A DNA stretch of 64,000 nt from Bacteroidales bacterium UBA4179 (lineage in GTDB: Bacteria; Bacteroidota; Bacteroidia; Bacteroidales; Dysgonomonadaceae), in the NCBI GenBank assembly GCA_002381125.1, contig DFUT01000044.1:62001-126000 (forward strand), given 5' to 3'. Shown one piece after another: positions 9,665-18,137 of this stretch (position 1 is its first letter; every line of letters begins with the position of its first letter). The position numbers and the translations under genes were made by a program. A model generated the notes under the pieces. The model ran no database searches and was not told the origin of the DNA. It worked only from the letters and a program-made list of their open reading frames with translations.

Positions 9665-10414
9665 TTATATTTCATTCTGAATGCAATCGTAAAAATCCAC
9701 AACATAGTTTGATGCTTTGAAATACGCCTCAATTAACGATAAACACTTTCCCATGTAGCATGCAAGAGCGGAAGATAGTGTACAACCCGTTCCATGTTGA
9801 TAGCGAAATTGTTTGCGTTGACGTTCTAAACGGAATACTTCGGTATTGGTAACAATTGCTTCTGTGATATTTGTGCCGTTGAAATGCCCCCCTTTCACTA
9901 AAATCGAAGTGTTCCATTCGCAACACTTATCTTTCGCAATAGCGATGGCAGTATCGATATCATCAATATTTTTCCCGGTTAAAATTTCAAATTCCGGTCG
10001 ATTTGGAGTAATCAAATCGGTTAACGGGAATAATTGTTCAGTGAGCACATTCAGTGCAGAGGGATCAAGAAAATCTTTACCGCTTGTAGATGATAGAACA
10101 GGATCGAGCACAATATTGCAAACAGGATATCTCTGAAGACTCTCAGCAATTGCCAATATATTATCGGCACTGCAAATTGCTCCAATTTTAACAGCCTTTA
10201 CAGGAAACGATATTAAGCATTCCTCAATTTGCGATTGGAGCAAATGCGAGTCCAGGGCATCAACTCTGCTTACAGAATTAAAGTTCTGAACTGTAATGCC
10301 TGTAACAGCAGACAGAGGCCAGTAGCCCAACGTATGGGCCACCTTCATGTCCTGCTGCATTCCGGCACCCCCGCTATTGTCTGATGCGGCAATGGTTAAG
10401 AAGTATTCCATCAC
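9665..10414 (-). CDS. thiD: Hydroxymethylpyrimidine/phosphomethylpyrimidine kinase
   Basis: Phosphorylates HMP to HMP-P and then HMP-PP, the pyrimidine donor for thiamine phosphate synthase. The ribokinase-like fold is shown by the N-terminal ASDNSGGAGMQQDMK, the VLDPVLSSTSGKDFLDP segment, TPNRPEFEILTG, LVKGGHF, and the anion-hole/catalytic motif HGTGCTLSSALA. Length 249 is slightly short but complete. Its start overlaps the thiC stop by 4 bp (ATGA), so it is translationally coupled as the last gene of the riboswitch-controlled thiamine operon. Confidence 0.96.
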   Translation of the reverse strand: MMEYFLTIAASDNSGGAGMQQDMKVAHTLGYWPLSAVTGITVQNFNSVSRVDALDSHLLQSQIEECLISFPVKAVKIGAICSADNILAIAESLQRYPVCNIVLDPVLSSTSGKDFLDPSALNVLTEQLFPLTDLITPNRPEFEILTGKNIDDIDTAIAIAKDKCCEWNTSILVKGGHFNGTNITEAIVTNTEVFRLERQRKQFRYQHGTGCTLSSALACYMGKCLSLIEAYFKASNYVVDFYDCIQNEI

Positions 10415-11685
10415 AGATTTCTATCGTTCTTGACGGCACAGAGGTTGCCACACATGGTACAATAATCCTCGTTACCACTTTCCGATTCCGATTTTCTTCG
10501 ACGTGCAATTTCAGGATCAAGTGCATAGGTGTACATTTGTTCCCAATCGAGGTTGCGACGGGCTTCGGACATGTTATAATCGCGTTCACGCGCCGCGCCA
10601 ACGTTTCTAACCACGTCGGCACTATGGGCTGCAATTTTGCTGGCCATAACCCCATCACGCACATCATTGAGAGTTGGTAAGCATAAATGTTCCGCAGGCG
10701 TTACATAGCAAAGAAAATCGGCTCCATTAATTGCTGCTACTGCTCCCCCTATTGCACCTACGATATGATCGTAGCCCGGTGCAGAGTCTGTTGTCAGAGG
10801 TCCAAGAACATAAAACGGAGCATCGTGGCAAATCCGCTTCATAACCCTCATGTTCATTTCAATTTGATCTAAAGGCATATGTCCCGGCCCTTCTACCATA
10901 ACTTGTACACCGTACTTGCGCGCTCTATCCACCAGTTCGCCAAGGATAAGTAATTCGGCAATTTGACCACGATCAGTGGCATCGGCACCGGCACCCGGAC
11001 GTAGCCCATCTCCCAAACTAATAGTTACATCATACTTTTTACAAATCTTCAGCACACGATCGTACTGCTCGTAGAGCGGGTTTTCTTTGTTATTATCGGT
11101 CATCCATCGTTTAAGCAGCGCTCCGCCCCGGCTTACAATTCCACATACACGCGGGTCATTCTCCAGAAATGACAGGGATGAACGGGTTACTCCACAATGC
11201 AGTGTCATAAAATCGACCCCAATTTGAGCCTGTAACTCAATCTCATCGAAAAGTTCCTCAGGGTCGAGTTGTGAAATTTTCATGCCTTTAGCCAACAACC
11301 GAGTTGCTATACTGTAAATTGGAACAGTGCCAACCATTACCGACGACTGCTTTATTATTTGTTGCAGTATTGCCCGTAGATTTCCTCCGGTTGATAAATC
11401 CATAATGGCATCGGCTCCATATCGAATAGCAATTTTCATCTTCTCAAGTTCTTCAGTTAGATTGCAATGCTTTTCCGAAGTGCCAATATTAGCATTAACT
11501 TTAATGCTAAGACCATTGCCAATTGCACGAGGAGAGAATTTGTGATTTATATTTTTGGGAATTACAACCCGACCCATGGCAATTTCGTTACGTAGCCATT
11601 CGGGAGTAACCCTTTCAGATTTGGCAACAACTTCCATTTCGGATGTAATTACTCCACTTTTGGCTTTTAATATTTGGGTACTCAT
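10411..11685 (-). CDS. thiC: Phosphomethylpyrimidine (HMP-P) synthase, short ThiC
   Basis: Radical-SAM enzyme that rearranges aminoimidazole ribotide into HMP-P, the pyrimidine half of thiamine. At 424 residues it is the short form without the long N-terminal extension of the enterobacterial enzyme. Signature segments are GADAIMDLSTGG, TLHCGVT, SRGGALLKRWM, LGDGLRPGAGADATD, EGPGHMPLDQI and LGPLTTDSAPGYDHI. The C-terminal cluster motif is CTMCGNLC, spaced CX2CX3C, whereas the form usually quoted is CX2CX4C. It overlaps thiE and thiD by 4 bp each (ATGA). Confidence 0.96.
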   Translation of the reverse strand: MSTQILKAKSGVITSEMEVVAKSERVTPEWLRNEIAMGRVVIPKNINHKFSPRAIGNGLSIKVNANIGTSEKHCNLTEELEKMKIAIRYGADAIMDLSTGGNLRAILQQIIKQSSVMVGTVPIYSIATRLLAKGMKISQLDPEELFDEIELQAQIGVDFMTLHCGVTRSSLSFLENDPRVCGIVSRGGALLKRWMTDNNKENPLYEQYDRVLKICKKYDVTISLGDGLRPGAGADATDRGQIAELLILGELVDRARKYGVQVMVEGPGHMPLDQIEMNMRVMKRICHDAPFYVLGPLTTDSAPGYDHIVGAIGGAVAAINGADFLCYVTPAEHLCLPTLNDVRDGVMASKIAAHSADVVRNVGAARERDYNMSEARRNLDWEQMYTYALDPEIARRRKSESESGNEDYCTMCGNLCAVKNDRNL

Positions 11686-12296
11686 TTTATTCTGTTTAGT
11701 AATTTGTTAATTTCTAACACGCGAGAATCAAACTCGTTGGTTTGCATAAAGTGCCTTACCATAGCGATATTTCTGGCTCCGGCATCGATTACCTCCTCAA
11801 TATTATCGGGAAAAATTCCACCTATTGCTACTACAGGAATTTTCGCTATCCCTAGTACCTGCTTTAACAGGTTAATCCCCACCGGCTTATCAGGAATAGC
11901 TTTTGCATTGGTTGGATAAACGGGACCGAACCCAATATAATCAGGATTCTTCGCAAGAGCTACCATAGCTTGTTCAATAGAGTGGGTAGATAATCCAATA
12001 CGCATATCGCCTACAACTCGTCGGGCATCCTCCATCGAAATATCGTCTTGTCCCAGATGAAGAAAATCGGCATCGCAGAGGACCGCAATGTCAGGACGAT
12101 CGTTAACCACAAATTTTGTTTCGGAGCCTTTTGTAATGCTTTTAATTTCCCTCCCAATTCTCACCAACTCTTTGTCCGATAGATCTTTTTCACGTAGTTG
12201 AAGCATCTTAATGCCATTTTTCACGCATTTCTCGGCAATTGTGGTGTAGGGAAGTTGCGGCTTGGTAATTATGATGTAGATACCAAAATCCATCAT
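11682..12296 (-). CDS. thiE: Thiamine phosphate synthase
   Basis: Couples HMP-PP to thiazole phosphate carboxylate to give thiamine phosphate. TIM-barrel family features: the LQLREKDLSDKELVR diphosphate segment, the FVVNDRPDIAVLCDADFLHLGQDD block, the GLSTHS motif, DYIGFGPVYPTNAK, and VVAIGGIFPDNI. The 204-residue length is normal. The gene overlaps both thi4 upstream and thiC downstream by 4 bp (ATGA), so all four thi genes are translationally coupled. Confidence 0.96.
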   Translation of the reverse strand: MMDFGIYIIITKPQLPYTTIAEKCVKNGIKMLQLREKDLSDKELVRIGREIKSITKGSETKFVVNDRPDIAVLCDADFLHLGQDDISMEDARRVVGDMRIGLSTHSIEQAMVALAKNPDYIGFGPVYPTNAKAIPDKPVGINLLKQVLGIAKIPVVAIGGIFPDNIEEVIDAGARNIAMVRHFMQTNEFDSRVLEINKLLNRIK

Positions 12297-13072
12297 TGCA
12301 CCGACACACTAAGCGATATGTCAATAAGCTTGGCAACTTTCTCACCCGATAGTAACATTCCGCCAAAGATTGGTCCCATTCGGTAGCTGCCGCTGACACC
12401 ATTGGAAGCCATGCCCGCGACATAAAGACCGGGGAAAATCTCCTTGGTGTTCTCAATCGTGGTACGTTCTGCTTCATCAACCGAAAGCGAGCGTTCACCC
12501 ATCACTGATCCAGTTTCAGTTAATAACCGAATGTTATTTTTGCGCTCCAATGTACGTGCGACTTCGCAGTCGTGACCCGTTGCATCTATAACGGATTTAG
12601 CCATTACTACCAATGGATCAACATGCATTTTTTGAAGTTCAACAGGGGTCCAATTAATAACAAGCCCACTAACCTTGTTGTTTAGGAATACGACGTCTTC
12701 CACCGAAGTGCAGTTGAATATTTTTGCACCGGCTTTAGTAGCCTGGTAAATTAGAGACGAAGTGGCATGTACCGAGTCAATAGTGTAGTAGTTTTCCACG
12801 TAAGGTTTGTAAGCAACCTTTAACTCATCCAAGATATGGATGGCATCACGTTGCACCATAATCTCATTAAACATCATAGCGCCACCCCACATACCGCCGC
12901 CCGGTGCAAGTTTGCGCTCGTAGAGCGATACTTTTTTCCCCATTTGTGCCAAGTAGTAGGCAGCAACCAGACCCGATGGGCCTCCACCTACAATGGCTAC
13001 ATCAACATTAAGGCTTTCTTTAAGTTTTTTGAAGTAGGAATCAATAATTCCCGTCGATACAATTTGCTCCAT
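12293..13072 (-). CDS. thi4: Thiazole synthase Thi4, probable sulfide-dependent His type
   Basis: Makes the thiamine thiazole (ADP-thiazole carboxylate) from NAD, glycine and a sulfur source. A 259-residue FAD/NAD-type Rossmann protein, with VAIVGGGPSGLVAAYYLA near residues 25-42, an ERKLAPGGGMWGGAMMF loop, a central NWTPVELQKMHVDP segment, and a C-terminal GLYVAGMASNGVSGSYRMGP motif. Plant and yeast THI4 are suicide enzymes that donate sulfur from an active-site Cys just before Met-Asp-Pro. Here the aligned residue is His150 (MHVDP), as in the methanogen enzymes that use free sulfide catalytically. It is the first gene after the TPP riboswitch, and no thiG, thiS, thiF or thiH is nearby. Confidence 0.93.
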   Translation of the reverse strand: MEQIVSTGIIDSYFKKLKESLNVDVAIVGGGPSGLVAAYYLAQMGKKVSLYERKLAPGGGMWGGAMMFNEIMVQRDAIHILDELKVAYKPYVENYYTIDSVHATSSLIYQATKAGAKIFNCTSVEDVVFLNNKVSGLVINWTPVELQKMHVDPLVVMAKSVIDATGHDCEVARTLERKNNIRLLTETGSVMGERSLSVDEAERTTIENTKEIFPGLYVAGMASNGVSGSYRMGPIFGGMLLSGEKVAKLIDISLSVSVQ

Positions 13073-13149
13073 AGTTCTGTTTTTTTAAATTATGATTAGT
13101 AAAATAAACAGGGGGAGCTAAACTGAAAACCGATAAAAATTCTATGTAT

Positions 13150-13229
13150 ACTTTACTTCCCTCCGCAGGTATTATCCTGTTCAGGTGAAAGGGTATAATC
13201 TCAGCCATAAAAATTGGCACCCCTAGTCT
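13150..13229 (-). promoter_or_regulatory. TPP riboswitch (THI element)
   Basis: On the minus strand the leader contains, in order, AGGGGTGCC, GGCTGAGAT, ACCC, then CCTGAACAGGATAATACC and GCGGAGGGAAGT. These are the conserved blocks of the thiamine pyrophosphate aptamer. It ends about 78 nt before the thi4 start codon and should repress thi4-thiE-thiC-thiD when TPP is plentiful. No U-tailed terminator hairpin is evident between the aptamer and thi4, so control of translation initiation is more likely than attenuation. Confidence 0.96.
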
Positions 13230-13237
13230 ATTTGTTA

Positions 13238-13245
13238 CAAAAGTA
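13238..13245 (-). promoter_or_regulatory. -7 promoter element of the thiamine operon
   Basis: The minus strand reads TACTTTTG, matching TAnnTTTG. It places transcription start at about 13230, immediately before the first conserved base of the TPP riboswitch. That fit makes it convincing although no -33 TTTG is seen. Confidence 0.6.
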
Positions 13246-13309
13246 ATAAATTAAACGTTACCTCATAATACTTTTGATATATGAATTCCTTTTTTTAACC
13301 CAACTTTCT

Positions 13310-15130
13310 TTACTCTTTGTGGTTGCGCCAACTTTTTTCAGCTTCATTTGCTTGCGAATCCAAGTAACCCAGATAGAAACAAAGCGAAGCCGTACCATCC
13401 ATCGTGGGTTCATTCGTAGAATAATCGGCAAAATCATCGTGATAAACCACATAATCCGACTGAAAAGGTGCATATTCATCCTCCTTGGCCAAATAAATTC
13501 CGATAAGGCTATTAAAAATCGAAGTATAAATAGGACCGTCAACCAATCCGCCTGTTATAGGCATTCCATGTAAATGCGTAAAAGCAGAATGGGGGTCTAT
13601 GGGCGTATCCCCATTATCGGGATAACCGACAAGCATGGAAGTTCCCCACGGATTGCACCCCAAAAGCCAGTCGCGCATGGCGGTTTCTATTTCGAGAAAT
13701 GAATTGTCACCGGTAAGTTCATGATAAAGGCGACACTGTGAAATAAATCCTACGGTAAGATTATTTGAGCACCAGATAAACGGGATACCGTTCAAAAAAG
13801 CATCGCCTAGATCCTGTGCACGGTCTTTTACACGCTGCAAGCCGGTTCGCATATTGCGAATAAATTCGGCTTTCGCTGCCGGATTATCGTTTTGTTGTGC
13901 GAGGTGATAATTTCCAAGATTGACAAACGGGTACCACTGATAATGACGAGCAGAATCGGCGCCCATCCATGGCGTTACAGGCTCCATGCGCCCGTAATGT
14001 ACGGCTTGAGTGAGGTATTCATTATTCCGAAGAACATTATACATTTCGGCAGCAGCCAACTGCATATCGTCAGTCCAATTATCCTCTTCATAAAAATAAG
14101 GAGCGCCACCGGGCGCTGTTTGGCATACTCCGGGATTTTCCACTCCTTTATGATAAGCATCCCTGGCCTTTTGGAGCAACATTTCTGAAAACGCGGGATA
14201 ATACGGTGCTAAAAGTTTAGCTCCCAACGTAAACGAGGAAGCATATTTACCCAGCGTAGAGGCCAATCCTGTACTGCGATTTTTGTATTTGAAGAGTCCT
14301 TGCGGTTTCGGACTACAAAAATACACCGGACGCTCTTTTCCAGCACCCCAACCATAATCTACTTTTTGCTGCGTTGGCAAAACCATACCCGCATGATCAC
14401 GATCATCGGCCACCTGATTGAAATAAGTATCCTTATCGGGATTCATTTTCACCAACCAGTCGAGTCCCCACTTGGCTTCATCCAAAATATCGGGAATACC
14501 GTTTGCCCCCTCGTTGCCGTTTGCCTGATAATGATCGCCAAACGCTTCAGGATATCGATTATAAGCAAACAATAGCTGATAAACGGCATTTGCCGAAGTA
14601 GTTACATACTGCAGATAATCCGATGCATCGTGCCATCCGCCGGTTACATTATAATATATCCCATCACGTTTTCCGTCAGGATCGCCAACCGTAATTCCGT
14701 CATATACATGACAGGAATCCTTCAAGAATGGATTATAACCGCAACGTTGCTGGCGCATATACTTCAATGGAATTTCAGATGATCCGGCATAAATAGAGTT
14801 ACCCACGCTGAACGGAACGGATTTCGTTTCACCCACTTTTATAACATACCTACCGGGCCTGGAAAAATCGGAAAAATCCAACCGTGCCGACGATTCAAAA
14901 GCCGGTTGTTTGCCCATATTCATGATCTTATTTCCCGAATAGACCACTTTCCCGCTTTGAACATCAATGATTTCAAAACTTGAAACATTTTTTTTCTCCT
15001 TACTCACCCATACTGCCACCTTCACATCGTTTTGTAGATACCCCACCTGATTCACCCGAATCCATGTAGTTTGAGCATGAGATACTCGAAATAAAAGAAT
15101 CATCGAGAAAATTGATAATATCTTCTTCAT
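13310..15130 (-). CDS. Glycoside hydrolase family 9 (endo-beta-glucanase/cellulase-like), secreted
   Basis: Secreted or periplasmic beta-glucan hydrolase of 606 residues. It has a signal peptide (cleavage near SHAQ-TT), then an Ig-like CelD_N domain (about residues 22-110, beginning IRVNQVGYLQNDVK), then the (alpha/alpha)6 GH9 catalytic domain. The catalytic-base aspartates lie in GGWHDASDY (D168 and D171), the histidine signature in IDPHSAFTH, and the catalytic acid is E574 in TNEPTMDGTASL. The closest functional classes are endoglucanases and xyloglucan or mixed-linkage glucanases; the exact substrate cannot be told. It lies 241 bp downstream of the SusC-SusD-lipoprotein genes on the same strand, so it probably belongs to their glycan-utilisation locus. 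Confidence 0.94.
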   Translation of the reverse strand: MKKILSIFSMILLFRVSHAQTTWIRVNQVGYLQNDVKVAVWVSKEKKNVSSFEIIDVQSGKVVYSGNKIMNMGKQPAFESSARLDFSDFSRPGRYVIKVGETKSVPFSVGNSIYAGSSEIPLKYMRQQRCGYNPFLKDSCHVYDGITVGDPDGKRDGIYYNVTGGWHDASDYLQYVTTSANAVYQLLFAYNRYPEAFGDHYQANGNEGANGIPDILDEAKWGLDWLVKMNPDKDTYFNQVADDRDHAGMVLPTQQKVDYGWGAGKERPVYFCSPKPQGLFKYKNRSTGLASTLGKYASSFTLGAKLLAPYYPAFSEMLLQKARDAYHKGVENPGVCQTAPGGAPYFYEEDNWTDDMQLAAAEMYNVLRNNEYLTQAVHYGRMEPVTPWMGADSARHYQWYPFVNLGNYHLAQQNDNPAAKAEFIRNMRTGLQRVKDRAQDLGDAFLNGIPFIWCSNNLTVGFISQCRLYHELTGDNSFLEIETAMRDWLLGCNPWGTSMLVGYPDNGDTPIDPHSAFTHLHGMPITGGLVDGPIYTSIFNSLIGIYLAKEDEYAPFQSDYVVYHDDFADYSTNEPTMDGTASLCFYLGYLDSQANEAEKSWRNHKE

Positions 15131-15315
15131 CAGTAAAAATCAATCGGTTTAATATTATGAATTTGTTATGTTTATAATCAAACAAGCTATGTTTTTTAAT
15201 CAAGCCAATAAGTTGTTATCTGACATTCGACATGAATGAAATAAAAAAATAAACAATAATGAAAATATATACCTTACTTTCATCAATATAAATCGCAATA
15301 TTATTGATCTAAAAA

Positions 15316-15360
15316 CTGAAAAGAGTGGTTTTTGCATTTTTCAACATCCACTCTTTTCAG
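15316..15360 (-). terminator. Terminator after the SusCD-lipoprotein operon
   Basis: A 13-bp perfect inverted repeat, CTGAAAAGAGTGG (15316-15328) with CCACTCTTTTCAG (15348-15360), encloses a 19-nt loop. On the minus strand it is followed by TTTTTAGATC. It ends the operon at 15372 and separates it from the GH9 gene. Confidence 0.82.
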
Positions 15361-15371
15361 TAAAAAATCCT

Positions 15372-16235
15372 TTATAGTGCCGTAAACTGTCTTACAGATG
15401 ATGTTGGAGCTGCCGTTCTTAAGCCTGCCAATATATGATGGTAACGTCTTCCTATATAAGCAGTCCAATAATCAGAATAATCAACATATTTATTCCCGGA
15501 AAAAATCTGCAAATTTCCAACATCTTTCCCATTTGCATCAATAACTTTTATCCTATAATCCAATCTGGCATACCCTGATGATAGTTCAACACTTTTTTTT
15601 ACAATTACCGGCTGCCATCCGGTTGTTTCTCCAAAACCAACAGGCTGACCGATGTTGAGCCAATCACTTTTTTCACCTGTTTCATAATTCATCGTATATT
15701 GATACTGATACTGCAATTTCAAATTTGTCGGTTTTCCTTGTTCTTCGTATAAAAAATTATAAAATTTAATCCAAGCTGTTGAATCGGTATATTCCGTTAT
15801 ATTGGTTTGATACGGATGACCATTATCGAAAATAATAGGAGGTTCAGCAAAATCGTACACAAAAATGTTCTGTTTACCTTTTTTTAAATTACAATTTTGA
15901 TTATACACTAAATTTTGATTTTCATTTAATCCCATATATAATTTGATATTATTCTCCCCCACTCGTGTTGTATAAAAACGACCGACAGAGCCACTAGGAA
16001 TCGCATTATAAGTATTTAAAGGAGCTGTATTATTAGCATATAATTGATCATTGATTTCAACTTTGTAAATATTATTTGAAGCAACTGCCGTTACAGGAAC
16101 AACATAATGAAGTTGAAATTCAGCAACATCTGAAATCGGATCCGCATCGTATATTATTTCATGTTTTTCACATGAAAAAGCAAACAATGAAAATGCTATT
16201 ATTGAAATATTTCTAAATAGTTTCATAATTCTCAT
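15372..16235 (-). CDS. Lipoprotein encoded after SusD (SusE-position, unrecognised family)
   Basis: A 287-residue lipoprotein with a short signal sequence and lipobox FSC at about residue 22, followed by Glu-Lys-His-Glu. The rest is rich in Tyr, Asn and Thr with alternating hydrophobic residues, suggesting beta-sandwich domains. The second half (TAWIKFYNFLYEEQG onward) has a Tyr-rich strand pattern seen in surface glycan-binding or DUF4843/DUF4397-like proteins. I do not recognise a named family with confidence. It starts 16 bp after the SusD stop, the position of SusE/SusF-type surface glycan-binding proteins, so a surface binding role is inferred from context only. Confidence 0.7.
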   Translation of the reverse strand: MRIMKLFRNISIIAFSLFAFSCEKHEIIYDADPISDVAEFQLHYVVPVTAVASNNIYKVEINDQLYANNTAPLNTYNAIPSGSVGRFYTTRVGENNIKLYMGLNENQNLVYNQNCNLKKGKQNIFVYDFAEPPIIFDNGHPYQTNITEYTDSTAWIKFYNFLYEEQGKPTNLKLQYQYQYTMNYETGEKSDWLNIGQPVGFGETTGWQPVIVKKSVELSSGYARLDYRIKVIDANGKDVGNLQIFSGNKYVDYSDYWTAYIGRRYHHILAGLRTAAPTSSVRQFTAL

Positions 16236-16251
16236 GATTACATTTGATTAA

Positions 16252-18120
16252 TTAATTAATTGGCATTTCGCCTGGATATGCAAACCAAGGTTTAGAGGTG
16301 TGATAATTATCTGCTGTACCCGGTATAGGTTTTAATAACTCTAACGATTTTAAATTCCACATATATTCGGAATTATATCTTGGTCGAATACGATAAGCCG
16401 GTGAACCCTCATTTTTGATATTATAAGATCCTTTCCGATTCTGTACTTGAGCAGGGAGCAGGTACAGTCCTTTATACACCTTAGATACATTTGTATCCCA
16501 TTTCTGATCAAGTGAAGTAATGTCCCAGCCATTCCCTTTCGACGGATATTCACCGGTATACTCAATATCATAATGATATTTCCTCATATCAACCCATGTC
16601 TCCGGAGCTCCCCAAGGATACAGAGCAACCCATTTTTGCATCATAATATGCGATAAAGAAAAATCAGATGAAGACAATTCTTTTACATACGGACCATTTA
16701 AATATTCTTGTGCAAAAACATTGAACAAATCTTGCGTGATTTTATCGCCGCCATGAGGCTTCCCTTTAGTTCCCGGATAAATATACTTGGCAGTAAAATC
16801 CATATCTGCTTTTACGCCTTCTTTAAAAGCTGCAAAAGCTTCGGCTTTTTTGTTCATTTTCCAATATGCTTCTGCCAAGCAAAATTTAATTTCTGCACAA
16901 GTCATTAATATGTAGGGGGCATCATCCCTATAAATCCATCTTCCTATACCATCATGAATATTACCACTATATCTAGAAGCTTCATTTCTTCCATAAAATG
17001 AAGGGGCAGTTCCTATAGGTCCACTTGCACTGGTGAAAGAACTTCCATAATATTTGTGAGCTTTCACACTATCCGGATTATCTATATATTCAAAATTAGG
17101 ATCTGATGTCGTGGCTAATTTTACGGCTACACGAGGATCGTAATGCCCTACGTCATCCTTTAAAGTATCGCATATAATTTGTTTCGACATCAATTCATAT
17201 GGATAATAATCATTCCCGATTACCCGCATTTTTTCTCCTGTATTTTCATCATATTTCGGTACCGTTCCGGTAAACACTTGTACAGCATATTCGTGCTGAA
17301 AATAAGAATAGGAAAGATTTGAACGCGCAGTCCCCCAAAAATTATTATAGCCGGAATAAGGAGCATCTTGAGATCCCCCCGCAATTTTGACTGTGGCATC
17401 ATCGTCAGATGATTGGAAAGATCTTTCGGCACATGTTATCAATTCCTGAGCATAATCCGATACAAAATTAGTTTTATTGGAAAGAGACGATAAATTTCGA
17501 ACAATAACCCCATATGCAAATTTTATCCATTTATCTTTATTACCTTCGTAAATGTAATCGTTAGCTGTAATTTTAGTACCATAATTATGATCATCTTGCT
17601 TTTCCAATAACTCTATTGCTTTATAAGCCCACTCCCTTACTTGTGGATATATTTCATCTTGATAATCATATCTATGAGACAACAAATCCTCAACAAAAGC
17701 ATCCTTCATGGGAAGTTCACCATGAATCTTTGTCATTAAATCCCATGAATAAGCTTTAATCGCATAACCTATACCCGCAAGAGTCCAATCCTCTGCTTCT
17801 AATGACTGATTTATCATATTTTCAAGATTCATGCCTTGATTCCAATAAACCATACGCCAAACTTCTCCCCCCGCATCACTGCCTTCTGAATAGTAGTGAT
17901 TCGCAAAAGAAGTGTATGAAGTTGTACCCATCATTTGAGTTAAAGGCCCAAGAGCCCTTATATCCCAATAAATTCCTTGATATTGCTGAATGATTCCTGC
18001 CAAATAAAGATATCCTTCTACATAATCGGGAGCATCAATATTTTTATTTACATCCAAATAATCTTCACATCCTGCAAATAAAAAAAGCAAGGCTATTATA
18101 AGTGATGATAATTTTTTCAT
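16252..18120 (-). CDS. SusD/RagB family outer-membrane lipoprotein
   Basis: Surface lipoprotein that caps the SusC channel and binds the incoming glycan or oligopeptide. The signal peptide ends with lipobox AGC at about residue 18, followed by Glu-Asp-Tyr-Leu-Asp, an acidic export signal. The SusD-like fold is shown by the TPR-rich N-terminal half (the MTKIHGELPMKDAF and AIELLEKQDDHNYGTK region) and the C-terminal CAEIKFCLAEAYWK helix with the closing LYLLPAQVQN/PGTADNY segment. Length 622 puts it in the larger SusD-like_2 type. It lies 17 bp after SusC. Confidence 0.94.
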   Translation of the reverse strand: MKKLSSLIIALLFLFAGCEDYLDVNKNIDAPDYVEGYLYLAGIIQQYQGIYWDIRALGPLTQMMGTTSYTSFANHYYSEGSDAGGEVWRMVYWNQGMNLENMINQSLEAEDWTLAGIGYAIKAYSWDLMTKIHGELPMKDAFVEDLLSHRYDYQDEIYPQVREWAYKAIELLEKQDDHNYGTKITANDYIYEGNKDKWIKFAYGVIVRNLSSLSNKTNFVSDYAQELITCAERSFQSSDDDATVKIAGGSQDAPYSGYNNFWGTARSNLSYSYFQHEYAVQVFTGTVPKYDENTGEKMRVIGNDYYPYELMSKQIICDTLKDDVGHYDPRVAVKLATTSDPNFEYIDNPDSVKAHKYYGSSFTSASGPIGTAPSFYGRNEASRYSGNIHDGIGRWIYRDDAPYILMTCAEIKFCLAEAYWKMNKKAEAFAAFKEGVKADMDFTAKYIYPGTKGKPHGGDKITQDLFNVFAQEYLNGPYVKELSSSDFSLSHIMMQKWVALYPWGAPETWVDMRKYHYDIEYTGEYPSKGNGWDITSLDQKWDTNVSKVYKGLYLLPAQVQNRKGSYNIKNEGSPAYRIRPRYNSEYMWNLKSLELLKPIPGTADNYHTSKPWFAYPGEMPIN

Positions 18121-18137
18121 GTCATTATATTATTAAA

